Assembly (NCBI GenBank): GCA_963675995.2
Contig: CAXXIY010000003.1
Coordinates: 186,001 to 250,000, forward strand
Source: JAAFHB01 sp963675995
GTDB taxonomy: Bacteria > Bacteroidota > Bacteroidia > Bacteroidales > Prolixibacteraceae
Direction: 5' to 3'
DNA: 64,000 nucleotides
The notes below the pieces were generated by a model that saw nothing but the letters and a program-made list of their open reading frames with translations, searched no databases and had not been told where the DNA came from. A program made the translations under genes and the position numbers. Of this stretch, positions 26,821-35,498 are shown one piece after another (the stretch's first letter is position 1; each line of letters starts with the position of its first letter).

Positions 26821-26884
26821 AAATGAATCCGACAATTGGCGGATAGCTATTCAATGCAACCTTTAAAAATCAAATTATATGCGC
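26821..26884 (+). repeat. Shared 5' leader element with hairpin (copy before 26885)
   Basis: AATGAATCCGACAATTGGCG and what follows reproduce the element before the isochorismatase-like gene: a CCGACAATTGGCGG near-palindrome (26829-26842), then ACCTTTAAAAATCAAATTAT directly ahead of the start codon. Confidence 0.75.
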
Positions 26885-27538
26885 ATGAAAACAGCAGTTA
26901 TAGCAGGTGCCTCGGGATTAATTGGCAAAGAGCTGGTTCAGAAACTAATCAGCTCGGACCAATACGAACTGATTTACAGCATCTCCAGGAAGACAAGCGG
27001 AGTAATTCACCAGAAAATCAGGGAGATCGTGATTGATTTTGATCATCCCGGCGAATTGAAATTTGATGCGCCTATCGATGATGTATTTTGTACACTTGGA
27101 ACCACCATAAAGAAAGCCGGGAGCCGAGAGAATTTTAAAAAAGTTGATTATAAATACATTATATGGCTTGCCAATGTAACAGAATTAGCAGGAGCATCCC
27201 AATTTCTGGTGGTCAGTTCCATGGGGGCCGATCCCAAATCATCCATATTCTACAATCAGGTGAAAGGTGAAACGGAGGAGGGACTTAAAAAAGTTGGGTT
27301 TGATCACCTCGTTATCCTTCGTCCGTCATTGTTACTGGGGAAAAGAGAAGAATTCAGATTTGCAGAAAAACTCTCCTCCTATTTCATGAAAGCCTTTAAT
27401 TTCATGATTCCTGACAATTTTAAAGCGATCCAGGGAGAGAAAGTAGCCGCATATATGTTAAAAATGGCAAAACATTCTACCGAACCTGTTTCAATCATAG
27501 AATCGGGAGAGATGCTGCGCTTCATTCCTAAAAATTAG
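26885..27538 (+). CDS. NAD(P)-binding Rossmann protein, HTATIP2-like oxidoreductase
   Basis: This 217-residue atypical SDR has the nucleotide motif AGASGLIGKELV right at the N-terminus, a CTLGTTIKKAGSRENFKKVDY block (as in HTATIP2/TIP30-like proteins), VVSSMGADPKS with the Ser position, and an LRPSLLLGKREEFR segment. An in-frame ATG lies two codons upstream (26879). The start at 26885 agrees with the position of ATGAAA after the conserved leader. The cellular substrate is unknown. Confidence 0.85.
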   Translation: MKTAVIAGASGLIGKELVQKLISSDQYELIYSISRKTSGVIHQKIREIVIDFDHPGELKFDAPIDDVFCTLGTTIKKAGSRENFKKVDYKYIIWLANVTELAGASQFLVVSSMGADPKSSIFYNQVKGETEEGLKKVGFDHLVILRPSLLLGKREEFRFAEKLSSYFMKAFNFMIPDNFKAIQGEKVAAYMLKMAKHSTEPVSIIESGEMLRFIPKN

Positions 27539-27649
27539 TATCTGTAATTTCTTTGCTTCTATAGTTTTTGTAGTCTTCATCATCCAGTTTAGTTTACTTT
27601 AGCTCTAAACCTTTTTCAGGACTAGACACTTATTCCCTCAGGCTTTAAG

Positions 27650-28543
27650 TCAATCATACTCCTGCTGGAGTGCGACCTTCCGTTTAAACATCTTTTTGTT
27701 GACCAGGAAAATTCCGAACAATACAATTAAAGCTCCCAAAAGCTCAATATGTGTCAGGTTTTCTCCCAGCACAGGAATAGCAATCAGGGCAGTAAATACG
27801 GATTGACCGAGCAAACTAACTGAGGCAATTGTTGTTGGCATGTAAGCCATCGCATAATTAATAGCCAGCCATCCTCCTAATTGAGAAATCAAACCAATAC
27901 CAATCAACGCTTCCCATGAAGTGATTGAAAATCCATAAAGTGGGGTGCGGGTAAAAATTGTGATCACAAAAAGTACTAAAGAACTGGTAAACATAGAAAT
28001 TGCTGTAAAGGTAACGGTGTCGAGTTTTAGTCGCCCCTTTCGCATGATTAGGAGGTACATCGCATAAAATACACTGGCAAGAATCGCCAGAAAATGTCCT
28101 GCATTTAATTTCGAATGATATATCTTATCGATTCCAACAATGATTGCCACACCAAATAAGGCAATCGCGGTTCCAATCCAGAATACCCTGCCAGGTTTCT
28201 CTTTCAAAAACAGGATAGCTCCGATTCCGACCCATACCGGTGCCAGATTGGCAAGTAGTGTTGAAATGGCAGCTTTGGTCAGGAGAATGGAAACATTCCA
28301 AACGGCAATATCGCAGGCAAAGATTACACCACAAAAAACTGCGATTTGAACAGATTTAATATCTCTAACGGACCTTTTCCTGATGAGCCAGATAGGAAGT
28401 ACTCCAAGGAAACCAATAAACATTCGGTAAAAAGCAGAGCTTAAACCCGAAACGTCCGCTATTTTCACAAAAATAGCGGACCATGAGATGCACAGAATAC
28501 CAAGGAATAAAATAAGGAAATGAAACCAACTGTTTCTGAACAT
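27650..28543 (-). CDS. EamA-family (DMT) transporter
   Basis: This 297-residue protein has ten predicted membrane segments in two EamA repeats. The first repeat contains ISWSAIFVKIADVSGLSSAFYR and the second contains the closing LLGQSVFTALIAIPVLGENLT and LLGALIVLFGIFLVN blocks. DMT carriers export amino acids or metabolites. The gene stands alone and converges with the Rossmann-protein gene upstream. Confidence 0.9.
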   Translation of the reverse strand: MFRNSWFHFLILFLGILCISWSAIFVKIADVSGLSSAFYRMFIGFLGVLPIWLIRKRSVRDIKSVQIAVFCGVIFACDIAVWNVSILLTKAAISTLLANLAPVWVGIGAILFLKEKPGRVFWIGTAIALFGVAIIVGIDKIYHSKLNAGHFLAILASVFYAMYLLIMRKGRLKLDTVTFTAISMFTSSLVLFVITIFTRTPLYGFSITSWEALIGIGLISQLGGWLAINYAMAYMPTTIASVSLLGQSVFTALIAIPVLGENLTHIELLGALIVLFGIFLVNKKMFKRKVALQQEYD

Positions 28544-29029
28544 CGAAATTCAATTTTTAAAATTACAGCAACTGAAAACAGAAGTTTTCAAACCTGAAAA
28601 TAATGGCAGTCTAAACACCAATATACATTATAATTAAACAAGAAAAAATAACATATTGAGCAAAACATACAAAGTTAGCGATTGAACTTAGTTATTTAAG
28701 TGAATAAGTGTTTTTATTAATATTAAGATAATATTAGCAAAGGATCTATTGGGATAAACTGAAATCACGGAGCCAAAAATTAAATTAAACCGGCCTGACT
28801 TAGCTGAGTAATTCCCGAATCGCTTTATAACCCGATGGCAAACAGCAAGATCCAAATTTTTTCAAGGGGAAAATGCAAACAGATTTATAATACTGATTTT
28901 TAAACTATTAATAACAAATGATGTGTAAACTAAACACTAAAATAATACTGTTGAGATAATCGGGGGTTCAGAAATTAAAATTGATCTGACCGATCAGAAA
29001 AGTGACGTTTTTAGGATCGAATAAATGAT
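28544..29029. other. Gene-free AT-rich stretch
   Basis: Almost 490 bases between the divergently placed EamA and typA genes. I see no open frame, tRNA-like fold or strong hairpin. The only clear element is the typA -7 box that follows. Confidence 0.5.
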
Positions 29030-29037
29030 TACCTTTG
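29030..29037 (+). promoter_or_regulatory. -7 element of typA
   Basis: TACCTTTG matches TAnnTTTG and lies 17 nt before the ATG, giving a very short leader. The -33 position is GTT/TTT-rich only. Confidence 0.65.
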
Positions 29038-29054
29038 CGGCTCAAAATTCATAA

Positions 29055-30860
29055 ATGCAAAATATCAGAAACATAGCGATCATTGCGCACGTCGACCATG
29101 GAAAAACGACGCTGGTTGACAAGATGATCATGGATTCGAATATCTTCAGGAACAATCAGAATCCCGGAGAATTAATCCTTGACAGTAATGACCAGGAACG
29201 GGAAAGAGGGATCACCATTCTTGCAAAAAATGTATCAGTCGTATATAATGGTACAAAGATTAACATCATCGACACCCCCGGACATGCCGATTTTGGTGGT
29301 GAGGTAGAACGTGTTTTGAACATGGCAGATGGAGTATTGCTCCTTGTTGATGCTTTTGAAGGGACAATGCCACAAACCAGATTTGTGCTTCAAAAGGCTA
29401 TTGAACTCGGATTAAAACCGATTGTGGTGATCAATAAGGTCGACAAGCCGAATTGCCGTCCCGATGTTGTACACGAACAGGTATTCGAATTAATGTATAG
29501 TCTTGACGCTACTGAGGAACAGCTTGATTTTCCAACAATATACGGTTCGGCCAAGCAAAACTGGATGAGTAATGACTGGAAGATCCGTACGGAGAATATC
29601 TCTGAGTTGTTTGATGCCATCATAGAACATATCCCCGCGCCAAAAGAGAACCCCGGGACGCCCCAGATGCTTGTTACATCGCTTGACTACTCACAGTATG
29701 TAGGACGGATTGCGATTGGCAGGATTCACAGGGGTGAATTAAAGGAAGGGATGAATGTTTCGCTGGCCAAACGTGACGGAACAATTACCCGTACCCGGAT
29801 TAAAGAATTACACCTGTTTACAGGACTGGCACGAGAAAAAGTCACCACTGCCAGCAACGGCGATATTTGCGCACTCGTTGGAATCGAAGGTTTTGAAATC
29901 GGTGATACCATCTGCGATTACGAAAATCCTGAACCACTAGAGCCAATATCGATCGATGAACCGACAATGAGTATGTTGTTTACGATCAACAACTCACCAT
30001 TCTATGGTAAAGAGGGAAAGTTTGTAACCAGCCGCCATATTCATGATCGGTTGATGCGCGAATTGGAAAAGAATCTTGCGTTGCATGTTGAGACGACTGA
30101 CTCTGCCGATGCATGGAATGTCCACGGTCGTGGCGTTCTCCATCTTTCGGTACTAATTGAAACAATGCGTCGTGAAGGGTACGAACTTCAGGTAGGCCAG
30201 CCACAGGTTCTAATCAAGGAAATTGATGGTGAGAAATACGAGCCGATCGAATTGTTGCACATCGACCTGCCGGAAGAACTCAGTGGTACAGCCATCGATC
30301 TGGTTACCCGCCGTAAGGGTGAGATGCTGAATATGGAGAAAAAGGGTGATCGTATCAATCTTGAATTTCATATCCCATCGCGTGGAATCATTGGACTGCG
30401 TACGACAATGATGACTTCAACACAAGGTGAAGCCGTTATGGCACACCGGTTTATAAAATATGAAAAATTCAAAGGGCCCATCGAAACAAGGTTAAACGGT
30501 TCTTTGGTTGCACTTGAAACAGGTACCGCTTTTGCCTATGCGCTCAACAAACTTCAGGACCGGGGGAAATATTTTATTGATCCTCAGGAAGAGATCTATG
30601 AAGGACAGGTTGTTGGAGAGAGCACACGTGAAGGTGACCTTGCCATGAATCTCACAAAGTCAAAAAAACTGACCAATATGCGTGCATCCGGTTCTGATGA
30701 TAAGGTCAGGCTTGCACCGCCAATTAAGTTCAGTCTGGAAGAGGCACTCGAATATATTCAGAAAGACGAATATGTGGAGGTAACCCCAAAGTCAATCAGG
30801 CTTAGGAAGATCTTGCTCAACGAAAATGATCGTAAAAGAGCTTCAAAAAAAGTAGAATAA
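29055..30860 (+). CDS. typA: Translational GTPase TypA/BipA
   Basis: This 601-residue protein has the full set of translational GTPase motifs: G1 AHVDHGKTT (residues 10-18), G2 with RERGITI, G3 DTPGHADFGGEVERV, and G4 NKVDKPN. Domain II, domain III/V and the TypA-specific C-terminal domain follow (KGEMLNMEKKGDR, SRGIIGLRT, ASGSDDKVRLAPP). TypA binds ribosomes and helps subunit assembly and growth under stress or cold. Length is normal for the family. It ends 21 nt before a bidirectional terminator. Confidence 0.98.
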   Translation: MQNIRNIAIIAHVDHGKTTLVDKMIMDSNIFRNNQNPGELILDSNDQERERGITILAKNVSVVYNGTKINIIDTPGHADFGGEVERVLNMADGVLLLVDAFEGTMPQTRFVLQKAIELGLKPIVVINKVDKPNCRPDVVHEQVFELMYSLDATEEQLDFPTIYGSAKQNWMSNDWKIRTENISELFDAIIEHIPAPKENPGTPQMLVTSLDYSQYVGRIAIGRIHRGELKEGMNVSLAKRDGTITRTRIKELHLFTGLAREKVTTASNGDICALVGIEGFEIGDTICDYENPEPLEPISIDEPTMSMLFTINNSPFYGKEGKFVTSRHIHDRLMRELEKNLALHVETTDSADAWNVHGRGVLHLSVLIETMRREGYELQVGQPQVLIKEIDGEKYEPIELLHIDLPEELSGTAIDLVTRRKGEMLNMEKKGDRINLEFHIPSRGIIGLRTTMMTSTQGEAVMAHRFIKYEKFKGPIETRLNGSLVALETGTAFAYALNKLQDRGKYFIDPQEEIYEGQVVGESTREGDLAMNLTKSKKLTNMRASGSDDKVRLAPPIKFSLEEALEYIQKDEYVEVTPKSIRLRKILLNENDRKRASKKVE

Positions 30861-30881
30861 TCTTCATCAGTTTAAATATAA

Positions 30882-30919
30882 AAACCCCGGATTCGCAACA
30901 AATTGTATATCCGGGGTTT
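30882..30919. terminator. Bidirectional terminator between typA and the esterase gene
   Basis: A perfect 11-bp stem, AAACCCCGGAT (30882-30892) with ATCCGGGGTTT (30909-30919). T-rich sequence follows on both strands, serving two convergent genes. Confidence 0.9.
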
Positions 30920-30938
30920 ATTGTTCAGAAGCAAATTT

Positions 30939-32240
30939 CTATCGATTATGGAGCAGTTTCCCCAACAACCATTGTTTCATTTTTTCGTTCTGTTCGGGAT
31001 AAGTCCAATGACCGGTCTCCTGCATGATCATCAACTCTTTGGGAGCTGTGATGGAATTGTAAGCCGAATAGGTGGACGTTGGCGGACAAGTAACATCATT
31101 AAAACCCCATGAGTAAAATCCAGGAACTTTAACGTTTCTGGCGAAGTTGACGACATCATAATATTTCGTCGTTTCGATTTTCTCTTTCGAGGCTTTAAGA
31201 TCCCTGAACATGTGAGGCCACCCTCCTGCCCTGTTCGACAAATATCCGGTTAGGTCGCAAAGTGCAGGGTAAAATGCCCCAAGATATTTGATCCGGCTGT
31301 CGAGTCCTGCAGTTACAATTGATAATGCCCCGCCCTGACTACCGCCTGTTACAGCCAGATTCGACCCGTCAAATTCAGGCAGAGAGAAAATAAAATCAAT
31401 AGCCCTAACGCAGCCCAGATAAACCCTCTTGTAATAATATTTATCGCGATCATCAAGATTGAAAAACATATATCCGTCAATTGTCGTTTTTCCCAAATCA
31501 ACATAAATCCCGGCATCCATGGTTACAGGGATACCATGAATACCAATTTCAAAGGTGATTACACCAGCATTGGCCATATCGACATCACCTGAATAGGCAC
31601 GAACTCCGGCACCCGGAACCTTAAGTACAGCCGGATATTTTCCCGGCTTTTTAGGAATACATACAATACCATAAAGCCTTGACCCTATTTTGAAATTCTG
31701 AATATTTGCCTGGTAAACGTTGGTTAGTTCAGTGCATCTCTCAGGAAGCAAGGTTAGTTTAACATCCATTGGTATTGCAGCAAGATCACGTTTGGCTTTC
31801 TCCCAATACTGAATAAAATCAGTCGGATATTCAGTAGTCGGCTTAATCAGTTCGGGGTTAAACGCGGCAGTCGCCAACCCTTCGTACTTGTTCCCTTCGT
31901 ATACGGCCACAACTTTACATCTTAAGAAACCGGCCTCCTTGAGTGTTCCTCCTGTGATCACAAAACTACCATCTTTAAGGAGAGTGGAATCCTTTATGGT
32001 TGGGGACATCATTTCCTTACCTACCTCATACCAAACTTTGACATTCTGAAGTTGCTCACTGTTTCTGGTGACCAAAACTTTAAATTTGGCGATCTCACCT
32101 TTATTATAGACCCAGTCTGAATGGTCCGGAATAACGGCCACCTTAACCATTTTCTCTACCGGCTGGGCATGTAATCCCACTGAAAATAGAAATATCAAAA
32201 GTGAAAGAGAGGCAAATCGGATCATCTGTTGTTGTTTCAT
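30939..32240 (-). CDS. Secreted acetyl xylan esterase / cephalosporin-C deacetylase-like (CE7 type)
   Basis: This 433-residue protein starts at the ATG at 32240 (MKQQQMIRF), which leads straight into a signal peptide ending VGLHAQ. A longer in-frame reading from 32324 would bury it. An N-terminal domain of about 110 residues precedes the alpha/beta hydrolase. The nucleophile motif is GGSQGGALS, the C-terminal His is in QETGHWTYPEQN, and an upstream AVLKVPGAGVRAY stretch forms the oxyanion region. CE7 enzymes deacetylate xylo-oligosaccharides and related sugars. It fits the polysaccharide-degrading profile of the island upstream but lies apart from it. Confidence 0.88.
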   Translation of the reverse strand: MKQQQMIRFASLSLLIFLFSVGLHAQPVEKMVKVAVIPDHSDWVYNKGEIAKFKVLVTRNSEQLQNVKVWYEVGKEMMSPTIKDSTLLKDGSFVITGGTLKEAGFLRCKVVAVYEGNKYEGLATAAFNPELIKPTTEYPTDFIQYWEKAKRDLAAIPMDVKLTLLPERCTELTNVYQANIQNFKIGSRLYGIVCIPKKPGKYPAVLKVPGAGVRAYSGDVDMANAGVITFEIGIHGIPVTMDAGIYVDLGKTTIDGYMFFNLDDRDKYYYKRVYLGCVRAIDFIFSLPEFDGSNLAVTGGSQGGALSIVTAGLDSRIKYLGAFYPALCDLTGYLSNRAGGWPHMFRDLKASKEKIETTKYYDVVNFARNVKVPGFYSWGFNDVTCPPTSTYSAYNSITAPKELMIMQETGHWTYPEQNEKMKQWLLGKLLHNR

Positions 32241-32584
32241 GTTTAAAATTTTAAGTTGAATATTTAAAAACCATCGATCATAGGACCTTTTAAAGAGAGT
32301 CTCTAAAAATAGATAAATACCCACATATTATGCTAAAAATAATTGCGGTTTTTTTCAAAATCACTCAATTTATTCGTTTGAAATAAATCTCTATTTCCTC
32401 TTAATTAAGGAAAACGCGCGTTTTGGAAGTCAAAAAAATCTCCGGGCAGGATAAAATCTTCGCGAAATTTGTCTGTTTTAAAGGTGTTTTGGAAGTAAAA
32501 TGAAATTTTAAAGATAACCATATCCATTTATAATACTATATATCAATCATTTAAAAAATATTTTAAAAAATTGCAAAAATTTTA
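32241..32584. other. AT-rich intergenic stretch upstream of the PadR operator
   Basis: No open frame or RNA fold can be supported. The bases after 32500 are very A/T-rich and could act as an UP-like region for the promoter at 32595-32626. Confidence 0.4.
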
Positions 32585-32626
32585 GTACTATGTGTTGCAT
32601 AGTACCTTCTTTTAGACATATATTTG
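32585..32626 (+). promoter_or_regulatory. PadR-type palindromic operator overlapping a Bacteroidota promoter
   Basis: GTACTATG (32585-32592) and CATAGTAC (32598-32605) are perfect inverted 8-mers around TGTTG. The -33 TTG (32595-32597) sits inside the palindrome, and 21 nt later comes the -7 TATATTTG (32619-32626). A bound dimer would block the promoter. The PadR gene is the second gene downstream, so autoregulation is the simplest reading. Confidence 0.75.
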
Positions 32627-32677
32627 TAATGCATACTTCAGGGTAATAGATGGTATTCTAATTTAAAAATTAAGTAA

Positions 32678-32983
32678 ATGAAAACGCTGATTAAGAAGTT
32701 GAAATTTGGGGTCCTGCTGACAGGGTTTATATTTCTGGCTTCGTGCAGTAACGACACGGCCCGGATATCTTCGATAGGAATAAATGCAGTTTATAGCACA
32801 ATTCCTACGGTGGCTAAAACGTTTACGAGGTATACGGAAAATAAAATCTCTGAATATTTAGGGGGAACCGCCGGGTCGAAAAATGGAAACGGGATGTCGG
32901 GTAAAAAAATTGAGAAATCGGGTGGAAAACTCAAGGCAAAGCCGATATCAATCGGTGTAGTTCGTGAGGCTAAGCTGATTTAG
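32678..32983 (+). CDS. Small lipoprotein of unknown function
   Basis: The 101 residues begin with a lipoprotein signal: charged KTLIKKLKF, hydrophobic GVLLTGFIFL, lipobox LASC with Cys23. The rest is basic and low in complexity (GSKNGNGMSGKKIEKSGGK), with no known domain. It is the first gene behind the palindromic promoter and lies 74 nt before padR, so it is likely part of the same envelope-related operon. Confidence 0.65.
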   Translation: MKTLIKKLKFGVLLTGFIFLASCSNDTARISSIGINAVYSTIPTVAKTFTRYTENKISEYLGGTAGSKNGNGMSGKKIEKSGGKLKAKPISIGVVREAKLI

Positions 32984-33057
32984 TCAAGTTTCGTAGACAG
33001 AGATAACAAAAAAGTATTGAAAAAAATACATTTAAAGAAATTCTAAATGAAAAACCC

Positions 33058-33390
33058 ATGAACCTCGAAAACACAAAAGCTCAAATGAGGAAAGGAATTC
33101 TGGAATATTGTATCCTATTGAACCTTTCCAAAAAACCATCCTACGCTTCAGATATCATTGCGGAGATGAAGGTAGCGCAGATGATTGTGGTTGAAGGGAC
33201 CTTATATCCTCTACTGACCAGATTAAAAAATGACGGATATCTCGGTTACCGATGGGAGGAGTCGCTACAGGGACCTCCGCGTAAATACTACGAACTTACC
33301 CAGGAGGGAAGAATATTCCTGAATGAACTGGATATGGCCTGGGGTGAATTGGTCGAAGCCGTCAATCAACTAAAAAATAATAACCTTTAG
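33058..33390 (+). CDS. PadR-family transcriptional regulator
   Basis: This 110-residue protein is a one-domain winged helix of the short PadR type: ILEYCILLNLSKKPSYASDI (recognition-helix region), VVEGTLYPLLTRLKNDGYL (typical PadR GTLYPLLxRLExxGLL motif) and the wing YRWEESLQGPPRKYYELT. The C-terminal dimerisation helix is short. It lies 14 nt before the PspC gene. A palindrome over the operon promoter makes it the likely repressor of its own operon. Confidence 0.92.
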   Translation: MNLENTKAQMRKGILEYCILLNLSKKPSYASDIIAEMKVAQMIVVEGTLYPLLTRLKNDGYLGYRWEESLQGPPRKYYELTQEGRIFLNELDMAWGELVEAVNQLKNNNL

Positions 33391-33404
33391 AAAATCACAT
33401 CACC

Positions 33405-34991
33405 ATGAAAAAAACTTTTACAATTAATATCAGCGGAACGGTTTTTCATATTGACGACGACGCATATGAAAAACTCAACAATTACATCTCTCAAATAACC
33501 AGGCACTTTGGACATGATGCGGATTCAAGGGAAATAGTTGAGGATATTGAATCGAGAATTTCGGAATTGTTCCAGGAGCGAGTAAAAAATGGCAGCGAAG
33601 TCATTACCATTGAACAGGTTGAAGAGATCATTACGATTATGGGAATGCCCGAAGCCTTTGATGATGCAAAAGAGGATGAAGCTGTAAAGCCAAAAGCCAC
33701 CGTGTCAGCCGGGCGAAAACTGTACCGTGATCCCGACGATCGCGTTTTGGGAGGCGTATGCAGCGGATTGGGAGCCTATTTCAATTTTGATCCGGTAATC
33801 ATCCGACTGATTTTCGTTTTACTGATGTTTATCGGAGTAGGATCGAGCCTTATTATCTACCTGATATTGTGGATTGTGGTGCCCAAAGCATCGAACACGG
33901 CTCAGCGGCTCGAGATGAGGGGTGAAGAGGTAAACATCAGTAACATATCCAAAAATATAAAGGAAGAGATTCAGGATGTAAAAGAGAATTACGATAAATT
34001 CAGAGCAAATGGCAAGGGGCGCGAACGGATGGGACAGGCAGGAAATGTAGTAATGTCCATACTTAGGGCAATTCTGAAAATATTTGTGGTAATATTTGGT
34101 GTTATTTTGGTAGCCATTGGCATATTCTCCATTATTGCTCTGATTACCTCGCTTTTTATCACCAATGAATTCCTTGGCATATCACCTTTTAGCAACAGTT
34201 TACCTCATTATCTTGATCTGTTTGTAAGTGGGAATACCCTCTTCTGGTTCTGGACCGGACTCGGATTAACGATAGGGATACCTTTATTGGTTCTGGCCTA
34301 TTTAGGAACCAAACTTATTTTCAGGTTCAAATCGAGTAACGGAGCCGTGGGTCTCTCTTTCCTGGCACTTTGGGTGATTGGTCTTATATTACTGATTTTC
34401 GCCTCAGTAAGAGGATTAAGTGATTTTAAAAGTGTCTCCACTTCTACTAAACTGGAGCCGATAACCACAAAATCAGATACCCTTTATCTGAAATTGGGGA
34501 CCGATGAATTCACCGACTATCTCGATTCGAACATCAATTTCGATGGTCTTCGGTTGGCCTCAATAAACGGCAAACAGTTCCTGCTCAATGAGCCGAAACT
34601 TGACATTGTTAAAAGTGAAACCAACGATTTCAGTATGGTAATTAAATCGAAAGCCAGAGGCCGCGATCTGGACAAGGCACAAAATAATGCTCGTGAGATC
34701 AATTACAAATTCACCCAACAGGATTCATTACTCATCTTTCAGCCTTGGTTTATGATGCCTGATAAATCGGTATGGCACAAACAGGAGGTCGAACTCACAC
34801 TGAAAGTTCCCGAAGGCAAAACCATCTTTTTAAACGGTGAAATAGTGAATATCTTCAACGATGTCAAAAACACTTCAGATATGTGGGATGGTGATATGGG
34901 CGGTAAATACTGGACGATGAAAGCGGAAGGATTGGAACTCACACAGCGGAAACAGACTCCGGTTGTTTTACCTAAAAAAATTAAGAAATGA
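33405..34991 (+). CDS. PspC-domain membrane protein
   Basis: The N-terminal 100 residues of this 528-residue protein hold a soluble region (VEDIESRISELFQERV) often found before PspC domains in Bacteroidota. The PspC domain at about residues 103-163 (RKLYRDPDDRVLGGVCSGLG, then a membrane hairpin) is followed by further membrane segments and a C-terminal external domain like DUF2154/toastrack proteins. Such proteins sense or respond to envelope stress. The stop overlaps the next start by 4 nt (ATGA). Confidence 0.9.
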   Translation: MKKTFTINISGTVFHIDDDAYEKLNNYISQITRHFGHDADSREIVEDIESRISELFQERVKNGSEVITIEQVEEIITIMGMPEAFDDAKEDEAVKPKATVSAGRKLYRDPDDRVLGGVCSGLGAYFNFDPVIIRLIFVLLMFIGVGSSLIIYLILWIVVPKASNTAQRLEMRGEEVNISNISKNIKEEIQDVKENYDKFRANGKGRERMGQAGNVVMSILRAILKIFVVIFGVILVAIGIFSIIALITSLFITNEFLGISPFSNSLPHYLDLFVSGNTLFWFWTGLGLTIGIPLLVLAYLGTKLIFRFKSSNGAVGLSFLALWVIGLILLIFASVRGLSDFKSVSTSTKLEPITTKSDTLYLKLGTDEFTDYLDSNINFDGLRLASINGKQFLLNEPKLDIVKSETNDFSMVIKSKARGRDLDKAQNNAREINYKFTQQDSLLIFQPWFMMPDKSVWHKQEVELTLKVPEGKTIFLNGEIVNIFNDVKNTSDMWDGDMGGKYWTMKAEGLELTQRKQTPVVLPKKIKK

Positions 34992-35497
34992 ACACAATTA
35001 ACAGATTAACCCTTTTGAGTGTATTGCTCGGCATCACTATCACCTTATCCGCACAAAGCAAGTCGTACAGAATCTATGATGAATTTTCGGGACGCGAGGG
35101 ATTTACCTTTCTGGCATTCTCCAAGACTATGATTGATGCGGTTAATCTGGTCATTGATGAGGAGAACAAAAAAGTTACCGGTGACCTGAAGGAGGTCCGG
35201 ATTCTCCTCTCGGACCGAGAGAAGATCAAAGATACGGGTTCGCTCTCCAAAATCTTTTCCGGAAAGTTTGATCATCTAAACTACCGAAAAGTTGAACCTT
35301 CAGATAGCAAGGAGAGCGATAATGTTGAATTCTGGATAGATGGCGATTCAAAAAAGGTAAAAGAGTGTCATGTAATTGTCATGGATAGTAACAATAAACA
35401 ATTCAGCTGTCTGGTTTCCTTCTACGGAGATTTCAAGGTCGAAGATCTAAAAAGCTTTGAAAAGTTTAGTCGCAAACAGGTGGGTAAAACAGAATAG
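34988..35497 (+). CDS. Secreted protein, DUF4252-like
   Basis: This 169-residue protein has a signal peptide (LLSVLLGITITLSA). The mature part resembles DUF4252 proteins: an opening YRIYDEFSGREGFTFLAFSK, a central LKEVRILL strand and the closing FSCLVSFYGDFKVEDL. It overlaps pspC by 4 nt and ends one base before the signal peptidase start, so all three are translationally coupled. No function is known. Confidence 0.65.
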   Translation: MNTINRLTLLSVLLGITITLSAQSKSYRIYDEFSGREGFTFLAFSKTMIDAVNLVIDEENKKVTGDLKEVRILLSDREKIKDTGSLSKIFSGKFDHLNYRKVEPSDSKESDNVEFWIDGDSKKVKECHVIVMDSNNKQFSCLVSFYGDFKVEDLKSFEKFSRKQVGKTE

Positions 35498-35498
35498 C